Source: Candidatus Hydrogenedentota bacterium (GTDB taxonomy: Bacteria; Hydrogenedentota; Hydrogenedentia; Hydrogenedentales; SLHB01). From it: 28,975 nucleotides of DNA. The stretch is from positions 3,737 to 32,711 of the forward strand of contig DAOLNV010000068.1 in the NCBI GenBank assembly GCA_035416745.1, given 5' to 3'. A program made the position numbers and the translations under genes. Under the pieces are notes generated by a model that was not told the DNA's origin, did not search any database, and worked only from the letters and a program-made list of their open reading frames with translations. Shown piece after piece: positions 6,266 through 15,274 of this stretch. Position 1 is the first letter of the stretch. The number at the start of each line of letters is the position of its first letter.

Positions 6266-8716
6266 TTATTGGGTCGCAAGCGCTGCTTCGCGCTGTGCAT
6301 TTCGCAGCTTCTCCTGGTCGGCGGCAGTCAGTTTGGCGTCGCCGAGATTGACGACCACCTTTCTGATCTGACCCGTGAACTTGAACGGCACGTCATAGTC
6401 CCCGCTCACGGGCGTGCCGGTATCTTCGCCTACGTCCAGAGTTTCATCGAATGAGAGTCGAACTGGCACCGTTCTGTCGATCCGCCCCTGGGCGGCCTGT
6501 TTGCCGTCCACAGCGATCGTGCCCGTGCCGCCCTTCCCGATGCCGCCGCCGTCGTGTTGGAAGTCGAATGCAACGGTATGCTCGCCCGGTGTCAAGGGGG
6601 CTTCGGCGGCGATTCTATAGTGCGTGATGCCCAGAAGGTTGTAGTAGAACACCGGCTTGCCGCCCTCGAATAGCAGCGCGTAACCGGCAGAGCAACCGCC
6701 CTGCGTTATCACGACACCTTGTTCGTCGCCCTTTGCCAGGACCACTTCGGCCGTGATGCGGAACGACTTGTTCTTGATGTCCGGTGCAGCGCCTTCGGGG
6801 ATGCGCGTCAGGCCCTGGGAATACGTGAACTCAGTGCGTCCACGCGTCAGACTAGGGCGGATGGCCACATCTAATCGCGCGATCGTACTGTGATCCAGAG
6901 GCAACACGTTGTACTTGGCGGCCTCGGCATAGAACAGCAACTGTAGTTCATGAAGCTTGTCAGGTTCTTTCTCAGCCAGGTTCACCGCCTCGCTGAAATC
7001 CTCCTCGACGTGATAGAGCTCCCACGTGTAGCCGGAGATCACATCCCCTGTAAACTCGGCGGGCTCCCAGGAGGATCTTGCCGGGGTGGTGCACGCCACC
7101 CAGCCATCGTGATAGATGCCGCGGTTGCCCATCAGCTCGAAGTACTGCGTCCGACGCATCGACGGGGCCTTGGGATCATCGAACGTGTAAGCCATGCTCA
7201 CACCCTCGATAGGCTTCTGGGCCACGCCGTTGACGATGGATGGCTGCTGCAGTCCGGTAACGTCCAGAATGGTCGGCACGATGTCGATCGTATGGTGCCA
7301 TTGAGAGCGCAGGCCCCCCCGATCTTCGATGCGCGCGGGCCAGGAGATGACCATTGCGTTGCGGGTACCCCCGTAGTGCGATGCGATCTGCTTGGTCCAT
7401 TGGAAGGGCGTGTCCATTGCGTGCGCCCAAGCCGACGGGTAGTGGTTGTGGGTCTTCCATGTGCCTAGCTCGTCTTTGCGGGCAAGGACCTGTTGGTAGT
7501 CTTCCGCCAGCCCGTTGACCCCGGCAAGCTCGTTCAGCATGCCCTGGGGCCAACCTTCGGCGCTGGCGCCGTTGTCGCCGACGATATAAATGACCAACGT
7601 ATTGTCGACCTGCCCCAGCTCCTCTATGGCGTCCAGTACCCGGCCGACGTTATAGTCCGTCTGTTCGAGGAAGCCCGCGTAGATCTCCATCATGTAGGCG
7701 GAGAGCTGCTGCTGCTCCGTGTTGAGGGAGTCCCAGGCGGGTAGTCCCTCGTGGCGTTTGGTCAACTGGGTGTTTGCCGGTACGATGCCCAATGCCTTCT
7801 GGCGCGCGAGCGTTTCCTCACGCACCTTGTCCCAGCCCTGATCGAACTTCCCCTTGTACTTCGCGATCCACTCCTTTCTCGGGTGGTGTGGGGAGTGGGT
7901 AGCTCCCGGGGCATAGTAGAGGAAGAACGGCCTGTCCGGCGCCACGGCCTTCTGGTTGCGCACCCACTTGATGGCCTGGTCGGCCATATCGTAGTCGAAG
8001 TTGTAATCGGGATTGCCCAAGTACGGCTCTATGGGCGTGTTGCCCTGAGAAGCCGCCGGCCGCCACTGGTTGGTCTCCGCGCCGACGAAACCGTAGAAGT
8101 GCTCGAAGCCCAGACCCAAGGGCCAGAGATCGAACGGCCCGGCCTGGCTGGTCTGCCAGTCGGGCACATTGTGGTTCTTACCGAACCACGAGGTGTTCCA
8201 GCCCTTCTGCTTAAGGATCTCGGCGACCGTGGCTGTGTCCTTGCCCATCACGGTGTCGTACCCGGGATAGCCTGTCCCCACCTCCATGATGACGCCCGTG
8301 TGAACCGAGTGATGGTTGCGGCCGGTCAGCAACGCCGCCCGGGTGGGTGAACAGAGCGCCGTGGTGTGGAACTGCGTGTAGCGGAGCCCGCTGTTTGCCA
8401 GCCTCTCCAGGGTGGGCGTCTGGCACGGCCCGCCGAACGTGCTCGACGCGCCAAAACCGACATCATCCAGCAGAACCAACACGATGTTCGGCGCACCCTC
8501 GGGCGCCTGCACCTGCTGCGGGAAATCGGGCTTCGAATCCTTCGCGCTCAGTCCGATCTCTCCCTTGAACGGCGGGGGGGGAGCCGGCAGGACTTCCTGC
8601 GCGTAGGCGAGCCCGCTCGATAAAACTCCCGTCGCCAGCACCAAGCCAATCGAAGCCCACACGCGGGTGCAGCTTCCATCTATCGCTCGACGTCTCCCAT
8701 AATATTTCTCCCTCAT
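6266..8716 (-). CDS. Arylsulfatase (type I, CxPxR), exported, large form
   Basis: An 816-residue type I sulfatase that would hydrolyse sulfate esters outside the cytoplasm. The start at 8716 follows GGAGA by 7 bases and gives a signal peptide (Arg-rich start, hydrophobic core at about 21-38, AYAQ cleavage region). The longer open frame upstream is not used. The formylglycine motif is CSPTR at 122-126, to be modified on C122. Metal ligands are D84-D85 (VLLDDVGFG) and D381-N382 (VGDNGAS). Residues about 615-816 form a C-terminal β-rich region (YALLFEGGKPVFYYN, GEHTVAFDFQHDG), a layout like large AtsD-type bacterial arylsulfatases. It is the last gene of the sulfatase cluster. The substrate is unknown and the formylglycine-generating enzyme is not in this window. 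Confidence 0.93.
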   Translation of the reverse strand: MREKYYGRRRAIDGSCTRVWASIGLVLATGVLSSGLAYAQEVLPAPPPPFKGEIGLSAKDSKPDFPQQVQAPEGAPNIVLVLLDDVGFGASSTFGGPCQTPTLERLANSGLRYTQFHTTALCSPTRAALLTGRNHHSVHTGVIMEVGTGYPGYDTVMGKDTATVAEILKQKGWNTSWFGKNHNVPDWQTSQAGPFDLWPLGLGFEHFYGFVGAETNQWRPAASQGNTPIEPYLGNPDYNFDYDMADQAIKWVRNQKAVAPDRPFFLYYAPGATHSPHHPRKEWIAKYKGKFDQGWDKVREETLARQKALGIVPANTQLTKRHEGLPAWDSLNTEQQQLSAYMMEIYAGFLEQTDYNVGRVLDAIEELGQVDNTLVIYIVGDNGASAEGWPQGMLNELAGVNGLAEDYQQVLARKDELGTWKTHNHYPSAWAHAMDTPFQWTKQIASHYGGTRNAMVISWPARIEDRGGLRSQWHHTIDIVPTILDVTGLQQPSIVNGVAQKPIEGVSMAYTFDDPKAPSMRRTQYFELMGNRGIYHDGWVACTTPARSSWEPAEFTGDVISGYTWELYHVEEDFSEAVNLAEKEPDKLHELQLLFYAEAAKYNVLPLDHSTIARLDVAIRPSLTRGRTEFTYSQGLTRIPEGAAPDIKNKSFRITAEVVLAKGDEQGVVITQGGCSAGYALLFEGGKPVFYYNLLGITHYRIAAEAPLTPGEHTVAFDFQHDGGGIGKGGTGTIAVDGKQAAQGRIDRTVPVRLSFDETLDVGEDTGTPVSGDYDVPFKFTGQIRKVVVNLGDAKLTAADQEKLRNAQREAALATQ

Positions 8717-8858
8717 GGCGCAGTCTCCTTTTGTTCCAACCGTCTGGAGTGTCGGGCGATGACCGTTTCCCCTCGTCTCCGGCCGCCCGTTTCGTTTCAC
8801 TCCTTCGGGTCTTCCTTTGTCCGTTCCACGAGCGCCGCCATGCATTTCGCGCCAGCGC

Positions 8859-11252
8859 TCACTCGCCTGCTGCCAACGCGTCGGCTCGCTGCGCGAAGGC
8901 CTCCCTGACCTCCGGCGAAAACCGGTCATTTTCGGCAGCCTGGCGGTACACGGCAATGGCGCCGTCCCGGTCGCCTTGCTCCGCACGAATCTGTGCCAGC
9001 AGCGCGTAGAGGTCGGGCATTGCGACCTTGCGCGCCACGACCTGCTCGAGCGTCTGGACAGCACTGGCGCTGTCGCCCATCTGGTGCTGGTAGAAGGCGA
9101 ACGTATAAGCATACTTGGGATTGTCGGGTTGAAGCGTGCTCGCTCTACGGCACCAATCGAGCCCCTCACGATTCTCCTGTTGAATCAGCAGCACGCCGAG
9201 GTTGTACGCAGCTGCCGCCAGGGAGGGATCAGCCTCCAGACTCTTTCGCAATTCGGCTTCGGCCTCCTGGGGCCGGCCAGTTTCCGCGAGCAGAAGTCCC
9301 AGGTTGAAGTGCGCCGCGGCGCTCTGGGGCGCGATGGACAGGGCTTCCCGTAGCGCGTTTTCGGCCTCTGAGTTGCGCCCCTGGCGGCTGTATGCCATGG
9401 AAGCGTTCACCAGCGACAGCACAAACGAGGGATTCAGTTTCAGGGAGGTCTCATAGCTCGCGATAGCAAGCTCCGTCTCCTCGCGTTCCGCATGGTAATT
9501 ACCCAGGTTGTAATGTGAAGCGTAGTCATCCAGCCGCGACTTCATCGAGGCCAGCCACTCCGCCGCCGCCTTTTGGAAGGCTGCCTGGTCATCCTGCTCG
9601 AGTCGGCCCGCGGGGAGGGCCGGAAGGCTTGCGGCGGCAAGGATCCGGACGAGGCGATACTCGTCCCGGCATGCCTTCATAAGGGCTTTTACAGAGTCGG
9701 CCGTCACGAACCCGTCGAGCGCTTCCGCCGCGGCTGACCGCACCAGCGGCGAATCGTCATCCAGTGCCGCGATGATCGCGGGCCATTTTTCTGAAGACGG
9801 GCATCCCCTCAGGAGCCGGAGCAACGAGGCAACGAAAATGGGATTCCGGTCATCGCGGGACAGGTAGGCGAGCATGTCCGGCAGGCGCGACCAGTCGCCC
9901 TTGCGCGCGGCGGCGATCCATCCCGCCCGTTCGAGGAGGGGCGCCTGGTAGTCGCGCGAGCGCCACTCCCGCACCTGTTTGTCTGCCCATGCCGCATCCT
10001 TGTCGCTGTGGCAGATGTTGCAGGCGTTGGGGGAGCCGAAGGCCTGAGTGGCTGCCGGCGCGGGAGGCACCATCGAGTGGTCATGCCTGACCATTCGCGC
10101 GAACTCGGTGCGCGGCATATGGCACGAAATGCAGAGGTTGCCCTCGTTGTCGGCCTCGTGACGGGTATGCGCCTCGGGCTTATCGACCTTGTCTTGGTGG
10201 CAGGGCGCGCAGGCCTTGTTCGCATCCGCTCCGCGGAAGCGGTACCGGCCGCTCGAGGTGTGGCAGTACATGCAGTCGAGCTTACCGGACGCCACGCAAG
10301 GGCTCATGAGCCACGAGGTGTATGTGTAGTTCTCGCCGAGGTCCCGCCCGTCCGGGTAGAAATCCGGGTCCTCGAGGGCGACCAGCCCATAGTGGTCGAA
10401 ATACCGGTCGCCGGGCCGGAATGACGGAGTAATGACGTAAGCCTTGGCGTGGCATGATACGCAGAGGTCATTGGTTTGCTGGACGGTAAAGGGCTTGGTG
10501 CTGATAATCTTGGGGTCTGAAGGCGGCTTATCGGGCGGCGCCTCCCGAAACAGCCTGTCGTGCTCCGAGGCGGGCCCGTGGCACGTTTCGCAGTTGATTC
10601 CCGGCTCGGCCCATACGGTGTGGTAGCTGTCGGTGGCCGGGTCGTAGTTGGTCGTCAATTGGCTTACGTGGCAACCATAGCATGAGGTGTTGAACGTGTA
10701 GGCACGGTCCCGCCAGTCTATGGGACGTTCGCCCGCGCCGGCGATATGACGTATCCCGCTGGCGGCCATGTCAAACCACGCCTTTTGCCGCACGTCGTAG
10801 GCGAGTGGAAGGGTCTGAAGCATCCCTTTATCGAGAAGCGTGAGGAAATAGTAGACGTTCTTGCCGCCCATGGCGTGCAAGATGGGGTAGCGCGCCTCGC
10901 CATCAGGCCTCTTCTCGATAACACAGGCCTGGCCCGGCGCAAGGTCCACGGAATACTCGTTGGGGCCGATAGCGACCGCCTGTTCGAGCGGGGTGAGCTT
11001 TTCCGCGGCCAGTTTGCCGGTAAACGGTTGCATGGCAAGGCCGTGATTCGACGTAGACCAGAGCTGGTAGAACTTCTCGTGGCAGTCCCGGCAACTGGCG
11101 GAGCCGGCCAGACCGTCCGGGCCCCCGGCAGGCTTTGCTTCCACGCCCAGACCGAGCTCTTCAGGCGAAAACTGTGTCTCGGGCACGCCGCCGCAGACAA
11201 GGCTCGCCAACACCGTCACCGCCACACCCGCTATCGCATATTGGGCCGTCAT
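8859..11252 (-). CDS. Octaheme c-type cytochrome with HEAT and TPR repeats
   Basis: A 797-residue exported protein. A hydrophobic segment at about 6-20 acts as signal or anchor, without a good lipobox. Eight CxxCH haem-binding motifs start at about residues 54, 191, 221, 264, 327, 348, 374 and 411. The haem part is followed by helical HEAT-like sequence at about 430-560 (SPLVRSAAAEALDGF) and by TPR repeats from about 580 to the end (SHYNLGNYHAEREETELAIASY, AHFNLGLLLAETGRPQEAEA, then AAYNLGVLLIQQENREGLD). Haem count and order suggest a periplasmic electron-transfer or multiheme redox protein; the repeats suggest docking to partners. The start at 11252 has GGGAG 5 bases upstream. It sits between the β-barrel gene and the large arylsulfatase. 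Its redox partner and reaction are unknown. Confidence 0.93.
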   Translation of the reverse strand: MTAQYAIAGVAVTVLASLVCGGVPETQFSPEELGLGVEAKPAGGPDGLAGSASCRDCHEKFYQLWSTSNHGLAMQPFTGKLAAEKLTPLEQAVAIGPNEYSVDLAPGQACVIEKRPDGEARYPILHAMGGKNVYYFLTLLDKGMLQTLPLAYDVRQKAWFDMAASGIRHIAGAGERPIDWRDRAYTFNTSCYGCHVSQLTTNYDPATDSYHTVWAEPGINCETCHGPASEHDRLFREAPPDKPPSDPKIISTKPFTVQQTNDLCVSCHAKAYVITPSFRPGDRYFDHYGLVALEDPDFYPDGRDLGENYTYTSWLMSPCVASGKLDCMYCHTSSGRYRFRGADANKACAPCHQDKVDKPEAHTRHEADNEGNLCISCHMPRTEFARMVRHDHSMVPPAPAATQAFGSPNACNICHSDKDAAWADKQVREWRSRDYQAPLLERAGWIAAARKGDWSRLPDMLAYLSRDDRNPIFVASLLRLLRGCPSSEKWPAIIAALDDDSPLVRSAAAEALDGFVTADSVKALMKACRDEYRLVRILAAASLPALPAGRLEQDDQAAFQKAAAEWLASMKSRLDDYASHYNLGNYHAEREETELAIASYETSLKLNPSFVLSLVNASMAYSRQGRNSEAENALREALSIAPQSAAAHFNLGLLLAETGRPQEAEAELRKSLEADPSLAAAAYNLGVLLIQQENREGLDWCRRASTLQPDNPKYAYTFAFYQHQMGDSASAVQTLEQVVARKVAMPDLYALLAQIRAEQGDRDGAIAVYRQAAENDRFSPEVREAFAQRADALAAGE

Positions 11253-11327
11253 GCCATCTCCCGGCGATTTCCGAGGCGCTGCGCCGCTTGGCTTTCGGCG
11301 GCGCCGTCGTTCGCGGTTCCAATTGCA

Positions 11328-12185
11328 CTAGAATCGAATGGCCATGCCGAGCGTCGGGCCATAGGTCTCGCTGGTCAACTCCATGCGCCCCGCGTCGTCT
11401 TCGATTCTCAGATAGCGGTATCCGACGCCCACCGAATACCGGTCCGAAATTCTATACCCCAACGTCGCCGCCGCATTTGTCGTCAGTTCCGAACCTAAGC
11501 CGAAGCCGCCCACGTCGCCACGAATAGATGCACCCCATTTTTCGGACAATTTGAAGCGAAGGCGGCCGCCGACAATGGGGTCGATCCAGTCTTTGGTCAT
11601 GCTGTTGTCAATGGGGCCGAACTTGGCGTCCGTGACAAAGCTGAAATATCGGGCGCCGGCGAGAGCATCGAAGCCCACCCGTTCGCGGTCGAAACTTCGC
11701 AGGACCCCGAGTTCCAACATTGTTTCCTTCAGGCTTCCCGCAGTGTTGACACTGATCAAAGGCATCATCTTGAGCCGCACATCGTTGGCGGCGCTTATCT
11801 TGACAAAATCGAGTTCCGTAAACAGGCCCCATTTTCCGCGTTGAGCCTCAAAATGCGTGAACCCCGCGAAGTCGACCGCGTCCAGAATATCCTTGAATTT
11901 GGTCGTCGCAGTCGTTTCCTTGCCGCCGACATCTGTCGTCGAGGTAATGCTCGACAGCCACATATAGACGGCGAGTTCGAGGCGCCACTCTTCCGAATTA
12001 TCTTCAGGCGCGGCCTCTTCCGCCGGAGGAGACACATCGGCGCTCCCTCCGCCCCCCGTCCCTTTGTTCTCCGCGGGGGGCGCGGTGTTGTCCGCACCCT
12101 CGCCGGGCGCCGCCGCATAGGCGCAGGCGCCGCACGCGATGCCAACGATAAGCACGACACACTCAACAACCTTCCATGTCTTCAT
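11328..12185 (-). CDS. Outer-membrane β-barrel protein (porin-like)
   Basis: A 285-residue protein with a signal peptide (MKTWK start, cleavage near ACAYA-A) and a low-complexity Pro/Gly/Glu linker at about 26-65. A β-barrel domain follows, with alternating aromatic strands (LELAVYMWLSSI, GLFTELDFVKIS, FDALAGARYFSF, YSVGVGYRYLRI) and a C-terminal phenylalanine (TLGMAIRF) as in outer-membrane proteins recognised by BamA. The length suggests an 8-12-strand barrel. Its place between the phosphatase-like and cytochrome genes suggests it admits or anchors the substrate of the cluster, or is an envelope component. No specific porin family was recognised. Confidence 0.82.
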   Translation of the reverse strand: MKTWKVVECVVLIVGIACGACAYAAAPGEGADNTAPPAENKGTGGGGSADVSPPAEEAAPEDNSEEWRLELAVYMWLSSITSTTDVGGKETTATTKFKDILDAVDFAGFTHFEAQRGKWGLFTELDFVKISAANDVRLKMMPLISVNTAGSLKETMLELGVLRSFDRERVGFDALAGARYFSFVTDAKFGPIDNSMTKDWIDPIVGGRLRFKLSEKWGASIRGDVGGFGLGSELTTNAAATLGYRISDRYSVGVGYRYLRIEDDAGRMELTSETYGPTLGMAIRF

Positions 12186-12254
12186 CTCTTGAGCCCCTTC
12201 CCCGCGCTATGCCGTTCCTGTTCTCATGTCACCCGGCTTCCGATGGTTTATGCC

Positions 12255-13241
12255 TCACTTCTCCTGAGGCGGATAGATCACCTTCCAGTCGTCCTTCATA
12301 CTGACGATCGTCCAGCCTTTGGCCAAGGCTTCATCGAGGCCCTTGTCCAATCGCCCAATGCTTGACTCGCGGTCATAGGCCCATTCGCGCCCGGCGTCGG
12401 TGTGCCGGACGTAGAGGCAGAGGCTCGGGCCATTGCGGGCCGCGGTCCATTGCAGCATCTGCAGGTCGCCGTCGGAATTGCCGAACGCCGCGATCGGCCG
12501 CCGGCCGATGTACTGGTGAATCCCGACTGGCTTGCCCTCCTTGTCATCGAAGAAGTTCACCTCAGGGAGGCGCAGAAGCACGGGTTTGCCGTCATGCATC
12601 TCGAAACGCGTTTTAATGCTGCTGCCGATGACCTGCTCAGGCGGGATGCCATATACGGCTTCCGTCCACGGCCGCATAAACTCGATGCCGCCGCCGGACA
12701 CGATGAACGTCTTAAAGCCGTTGGCCCGAAGATAATCAAGCAGTTCGAGCATCGGCTGATAGACCATCTGCGTGTAAGGCAGGCCGGTTTCCGGGTGTTT
12801 CGCGGTGGCCAGCCAGTCCTTCACGCGCGTTTCGAACTCCTCGGTGGTCGTGCCTGCATGGGTGGCCATCATGATTTCCATCAGCCCCCGCTCGCCGGCG
12901 GCCAACGCGCCCTTTACATCGCCTTTGAGCAGCGAAGCGAACGGTTCTTTGTCCTTCCACTCGGGGTGTCCTGGCGCAAGCAGTTTTACCTGGTCAAGCG
13001 CGAAGCTCAACTGGAAATAGATCGGCTGCTCGGCCCAGAGCGTCCCATCGTTGTCGAAAACCGCGATACGTTCAGCCGGAGGCACAAAACCGGGCGAACC
13101 TTCCTGCGTTACCTGCGCGACGAACGCGAGAATGGATTCTTTCGCCGCGCCGCTGTTCCACGAAGGCAGTTGTTCGGCGGCATAGGCGCTCGCGGCCAAT
13201 ATGCCGGCTGCAAACAGACACATTAGCTTTCTTTTTCGCAT
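12255..13241 (-). CDS. Exported HAD-superfamily phosphatase-like hydrolase
   Basis: A 328-residue protein with an N-terminal signal peptide (MRKRK start, hydrophobic core, ASAYA cleavage at about residue 21). It carries all HAD motifs: motif I FDNDGTLW (D63 nucleophile, D65), motif II S182 (FIVSGGG), and motif IV GNSDGD (254-259). A lysine for motif III is available near 210 or 234. Such enzymes remove phosphate, or phosphate from phosphoserine-like substrates; here it would act in the periplasm. The start at 13241 follows AGGAT by about 7 bases. The gene lies in the sulfatase cluster between the second sulfatase and the β-barrel gene. Confidence 0.88.
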   Translation of the reverse strand: MRKRKLMCLFAAGILAASAYAAEQLPSWNSGAAKESILAFVAQVTQEGSPGFVPPAERIAVFDNDGTLWAEQPIYFQLSFALDQVKLLAPGHPEWKDKEPFASLLKGDVKGALAAGERGLMEIMMATHAGTTTEEFETRVKDWLATAKHPETGLPYTQMVYQPMLELLDYLRANGFKTFIVSGGGIEFMRPWTEAVYGIPPEQVIGSSIKTRFEMHDGKPVLLRLPEVNFFDDKEGKPVGIHQYIGRRPIAAFGNSDGDLQMLQWTAARNGPSLCLYVRHTDAGREWAYDRESSIGRLDKGLDEALAKGWTIVSMKDDWKVIYPPQEK

Positions 13242-13285
13242 AGTTCTTATCCTTCAAGCTGGTTTTGCATGAATGCGGCTGCGGC

Positions 13286-13316
13286 GCCTCCGGCCGTGCC
13301 GGGCACGGCCGGAGGC
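13286..13316. repeat. Perfect GC-rich hairpin in an operon junction
   Basis: A 15-base perfect inverted repeat (GCCTCCGGCCGTGCC / GGCACGGCCGGAGGC) with one central base lies between the second sulfatase and the HAD gene. No T-tract follows on either strand, so it may act as an RNA-processing or stabilising hairpin, or an inefficient terminator that lowers downstream expression. Confidence 0.6.
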
Positions 13317-13381
13317 AAAGGAGCAGCACACTGCGTACCACCACCAGCCTTATCAAACGCATCCAACGATGCGGGGCAGGC

Positions 13382-15019
13382 TCATTTGCCTGCGCCCGAG
13401 CCTTGCTCAAGCTGCTGCACCACCTGATCGATATTGAAGCTGGCCGATTTCTGCCGCTGCGGAAATTCCTGGAACGTCTGGAGAAACTTCCCGACGACCG
13501 CCTGCATCGGCACGAACGCCCAACATTTGTCCGCCATCCACCGCATGGCCATAGGTGAATTGTCCGCGTTGAAAAGGACGTGGTCCTCGAGCGGATCCAT
13601 GCGCAAGTTCACGATCTTTGGAAAGCTCTGGGGCAGTACGGGGCCGCCCGAGAGCCAGTCGCCTGAGAGCGCGAAGTGAGCCTTCCAGTCCCGAACGCGC
13701 ACGGCGTTGAGGTTGCCGTTGTCGTCGAAGTAGAAGATCTCGTTCCTCGCGCTGGGCCCGGTGCCCGCCAGCAACGCGCGCTGATCGTAGCCGTCAAGGT
13801 GGACCTTGAACGGCTTGCCGTTGGCAGTGTATCCCTGCAGGAGTTTTTCCTTGACGTCGGGTTCGCCGGCCGCCGCCGCGAGGGTCACCGCCCAATCTTC
13901 ATGCGACACGATGTCGTTGATCACCGTGCCCGGCTTGACCACGCCCGGCCAGCGGACGACGCATGGCACCCGCATGCCGCCTTCCCACGTACTTCCTTTT
14001 TCTCCCCTGAAGGGTGTGGCCCCGCCATCCGGCCACGAAAACTTCTCGGCGCCGTTGTCGGTCGTGAAGATCACGATGGTGTTGTCGGCGATGCCGAGGT
14101 CGTCGATCTTTTTGAGCAGGATGCCGACGTGGTCGTCGAGTTCATTCATCCCGTCGGCATAGAGGCCGTAGCCGGTCTTATCCTGGTACTTTGGCTGAAG
14201 CCGGGTCCACACATGCATCCGGGTCGAGTTATGCCAAATGAAGAACGGCTTCTTTTCTTTGACCGCGCGTTCCATGAAATCGAGCGTACCGGCGAGGAAC
14301 TCCTCATCCACGGTCTCCATGCGCTTGCGCGTGATGGGCCCGGTGTCCTCGATGGTTTGCCTGCCGACTTTGCCGAAGCGGGGATCGACAGTGGTGTCAT
14401 CGACGTCGGTCGCCTTTGTTTTCAGCGCCCCCCGCGGTCCGAATCGCTGTTTGAACGCCGGGTCCTTGGGATATTGCGGGTCCTCCGGCTCCTCTTCGGC
14501 GTTGAGGTGGTAGAGGTTGCCGAAGAACTCGTCAAACCCGTGCACCGTGGGCAGGAACTCGTTGCGGTCACCAAGATGGTTCTTGCCGAACTGGCCGGTG
14601 ACGTAGCCTTGATTCTTGAGAAGATCGGCGATAGTAGGGTCCTGCGGCTGCAGTCCGAGCGCCGCGCCCGGAAGCCCCACCTTCAGCAATCCCGTGCGGA
14701 ACGGGTGTTGCCCGGTGATGAAGGCGGCCCGGCCCGCAGTGCAGCTCTGCTGCCCGTAATAGTCTGTGAAGATGGCCCCCTCATGTGCGATCCGGTCGAT
14801 GTTGGGCGTGCGGGAGCCCATCATCCCCATATTGTACGCGCTGATGTTGAACAAGCCGATGTCATCGCCAAAGATGACGAGGATGTTGGGCTTCTGATCT
14901 GCCGGAGCGCCCTGCGCGGTCGCCGCCACAGCAAAGAATGCGCCTGCAAACACGGCCAGCGCGCAGACCAATGCCGGGCGAAACGCAAAGACGAACCTCC
15001 TTCTAGTGTCTGTGTCCAT
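13382..15019 (-). CDS. Sulfatase (type I, CxAxR), exported
   Basis: A 545-residue type I sulfatase with a signal peptide (Arg-rich start, hydrophobic core about 15-33, ATAQG region). Its formylglycine motif is CTAGR at 93-97, the CxAxR variant of the CxPxR signature. Metal ligands are D52-D53 (FGDDIG) and D321-N322 (TTDNGAE). A GQFGKNHLGD segment near 142-151 supplies active-site Lys and His residues. It has no large C-terminal extension. It is highly similar to the next gene upstream (15275-16960), including the shared HGFDEFFGNLYHLNAEEEPE segment, so the two arose by duplication. The start at 15019 has only a moderate upstream purine run. Substrate unknown. Confidence 0.94.
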   Translation of the reverse strand: MDTDTRRRFVFAFRPALVCALAVFAGAFFAVAATAQGAPADQKPNILVIFGDDIGLFNISAYNMGMMGSRTPNIDRIAHEGAIFTDYYGQQSCTAGRAAFITGQHPFRTGLLKVGLPGAALGLQPQDPTIADLLKNQGYVTGQFGKNHLGDRNEFLPTVHGFDEFFGNLYHLNAEEEPEDPQYPKDPAFKQRFGPRGALKTKATDVDDTTVDPRFGKVGRQTIEDTGPITRKRMETVDEEFLAGTLDFMERAVKEKKPFFIWHNSTRMHVWTRLQPKYQDKTGYGLYADGMNELDDHVGILLKKIDDLGIADNTIVIFTTDNGAEKFSWPDGGATPFRGEKGSTWEGGMRVPCVVRWPGVVKPGTVINDIVSHEDWAVTLAAAAGEPDVKEKLLQGYTANGKPFKVHLDGYDQRALLAGTGPSARNEIFYFDDNGNLNAVRVRDWKAHFALSGDWLSGGPVLPQSFPKIVNLRMDPLEDHVLFNADNSPMAMRWMADKCWAFVPMQAVVGKFLQTFQEFPQRQKSASFNIDQVVQQLEQGSGAGK

Positions 15020-15274
15020 AAGGCTTTTCCCTTCCCAGTTTACCGCCCTTTGCGGCGCGTTGCCCCGACGTTCGGTTTACCACCAATGGTGGACTTATTC
15101 GGGCTATGCACGCGCATCGGTGAATTGAAATCAGGTTCCTTTTGCGCCATTTTTGGGGGTAGCAAGATAGGTTTTCCGCTAACCGTCATGCTGACGGCGG
15201 CTTTCCTTCCCTCCTTTGCACCTGGCTGTCCTCCGCCGGACCTACGCCCGGCGACAGGAATGAAGAGCGCGCGC
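15020..15274. other. Structured spacer between tandem sulfatase genes
   Basis: No gene is supported. Two hairpins are visible: CCGTCA-TGC-TGACGG at 15183-15197, and an imperfect one at 15226-15257 (CGCCGG / CCGGCG flanked by CTGT / ACAG). The minus strand has an 89-codon open frame (15040-15309) that overlaps the end of the upstream sulfatase and has no recognisable domain. Confidence 0.4.

Noticed and set aside
8717..9169. N-terminal extension of the large arylsulfatase
   Set aside because: The extension lies partly inside the cytochrome gene, has no conserved sequence, and the start at 8716 has a good ribosome binding site and signal peptide.
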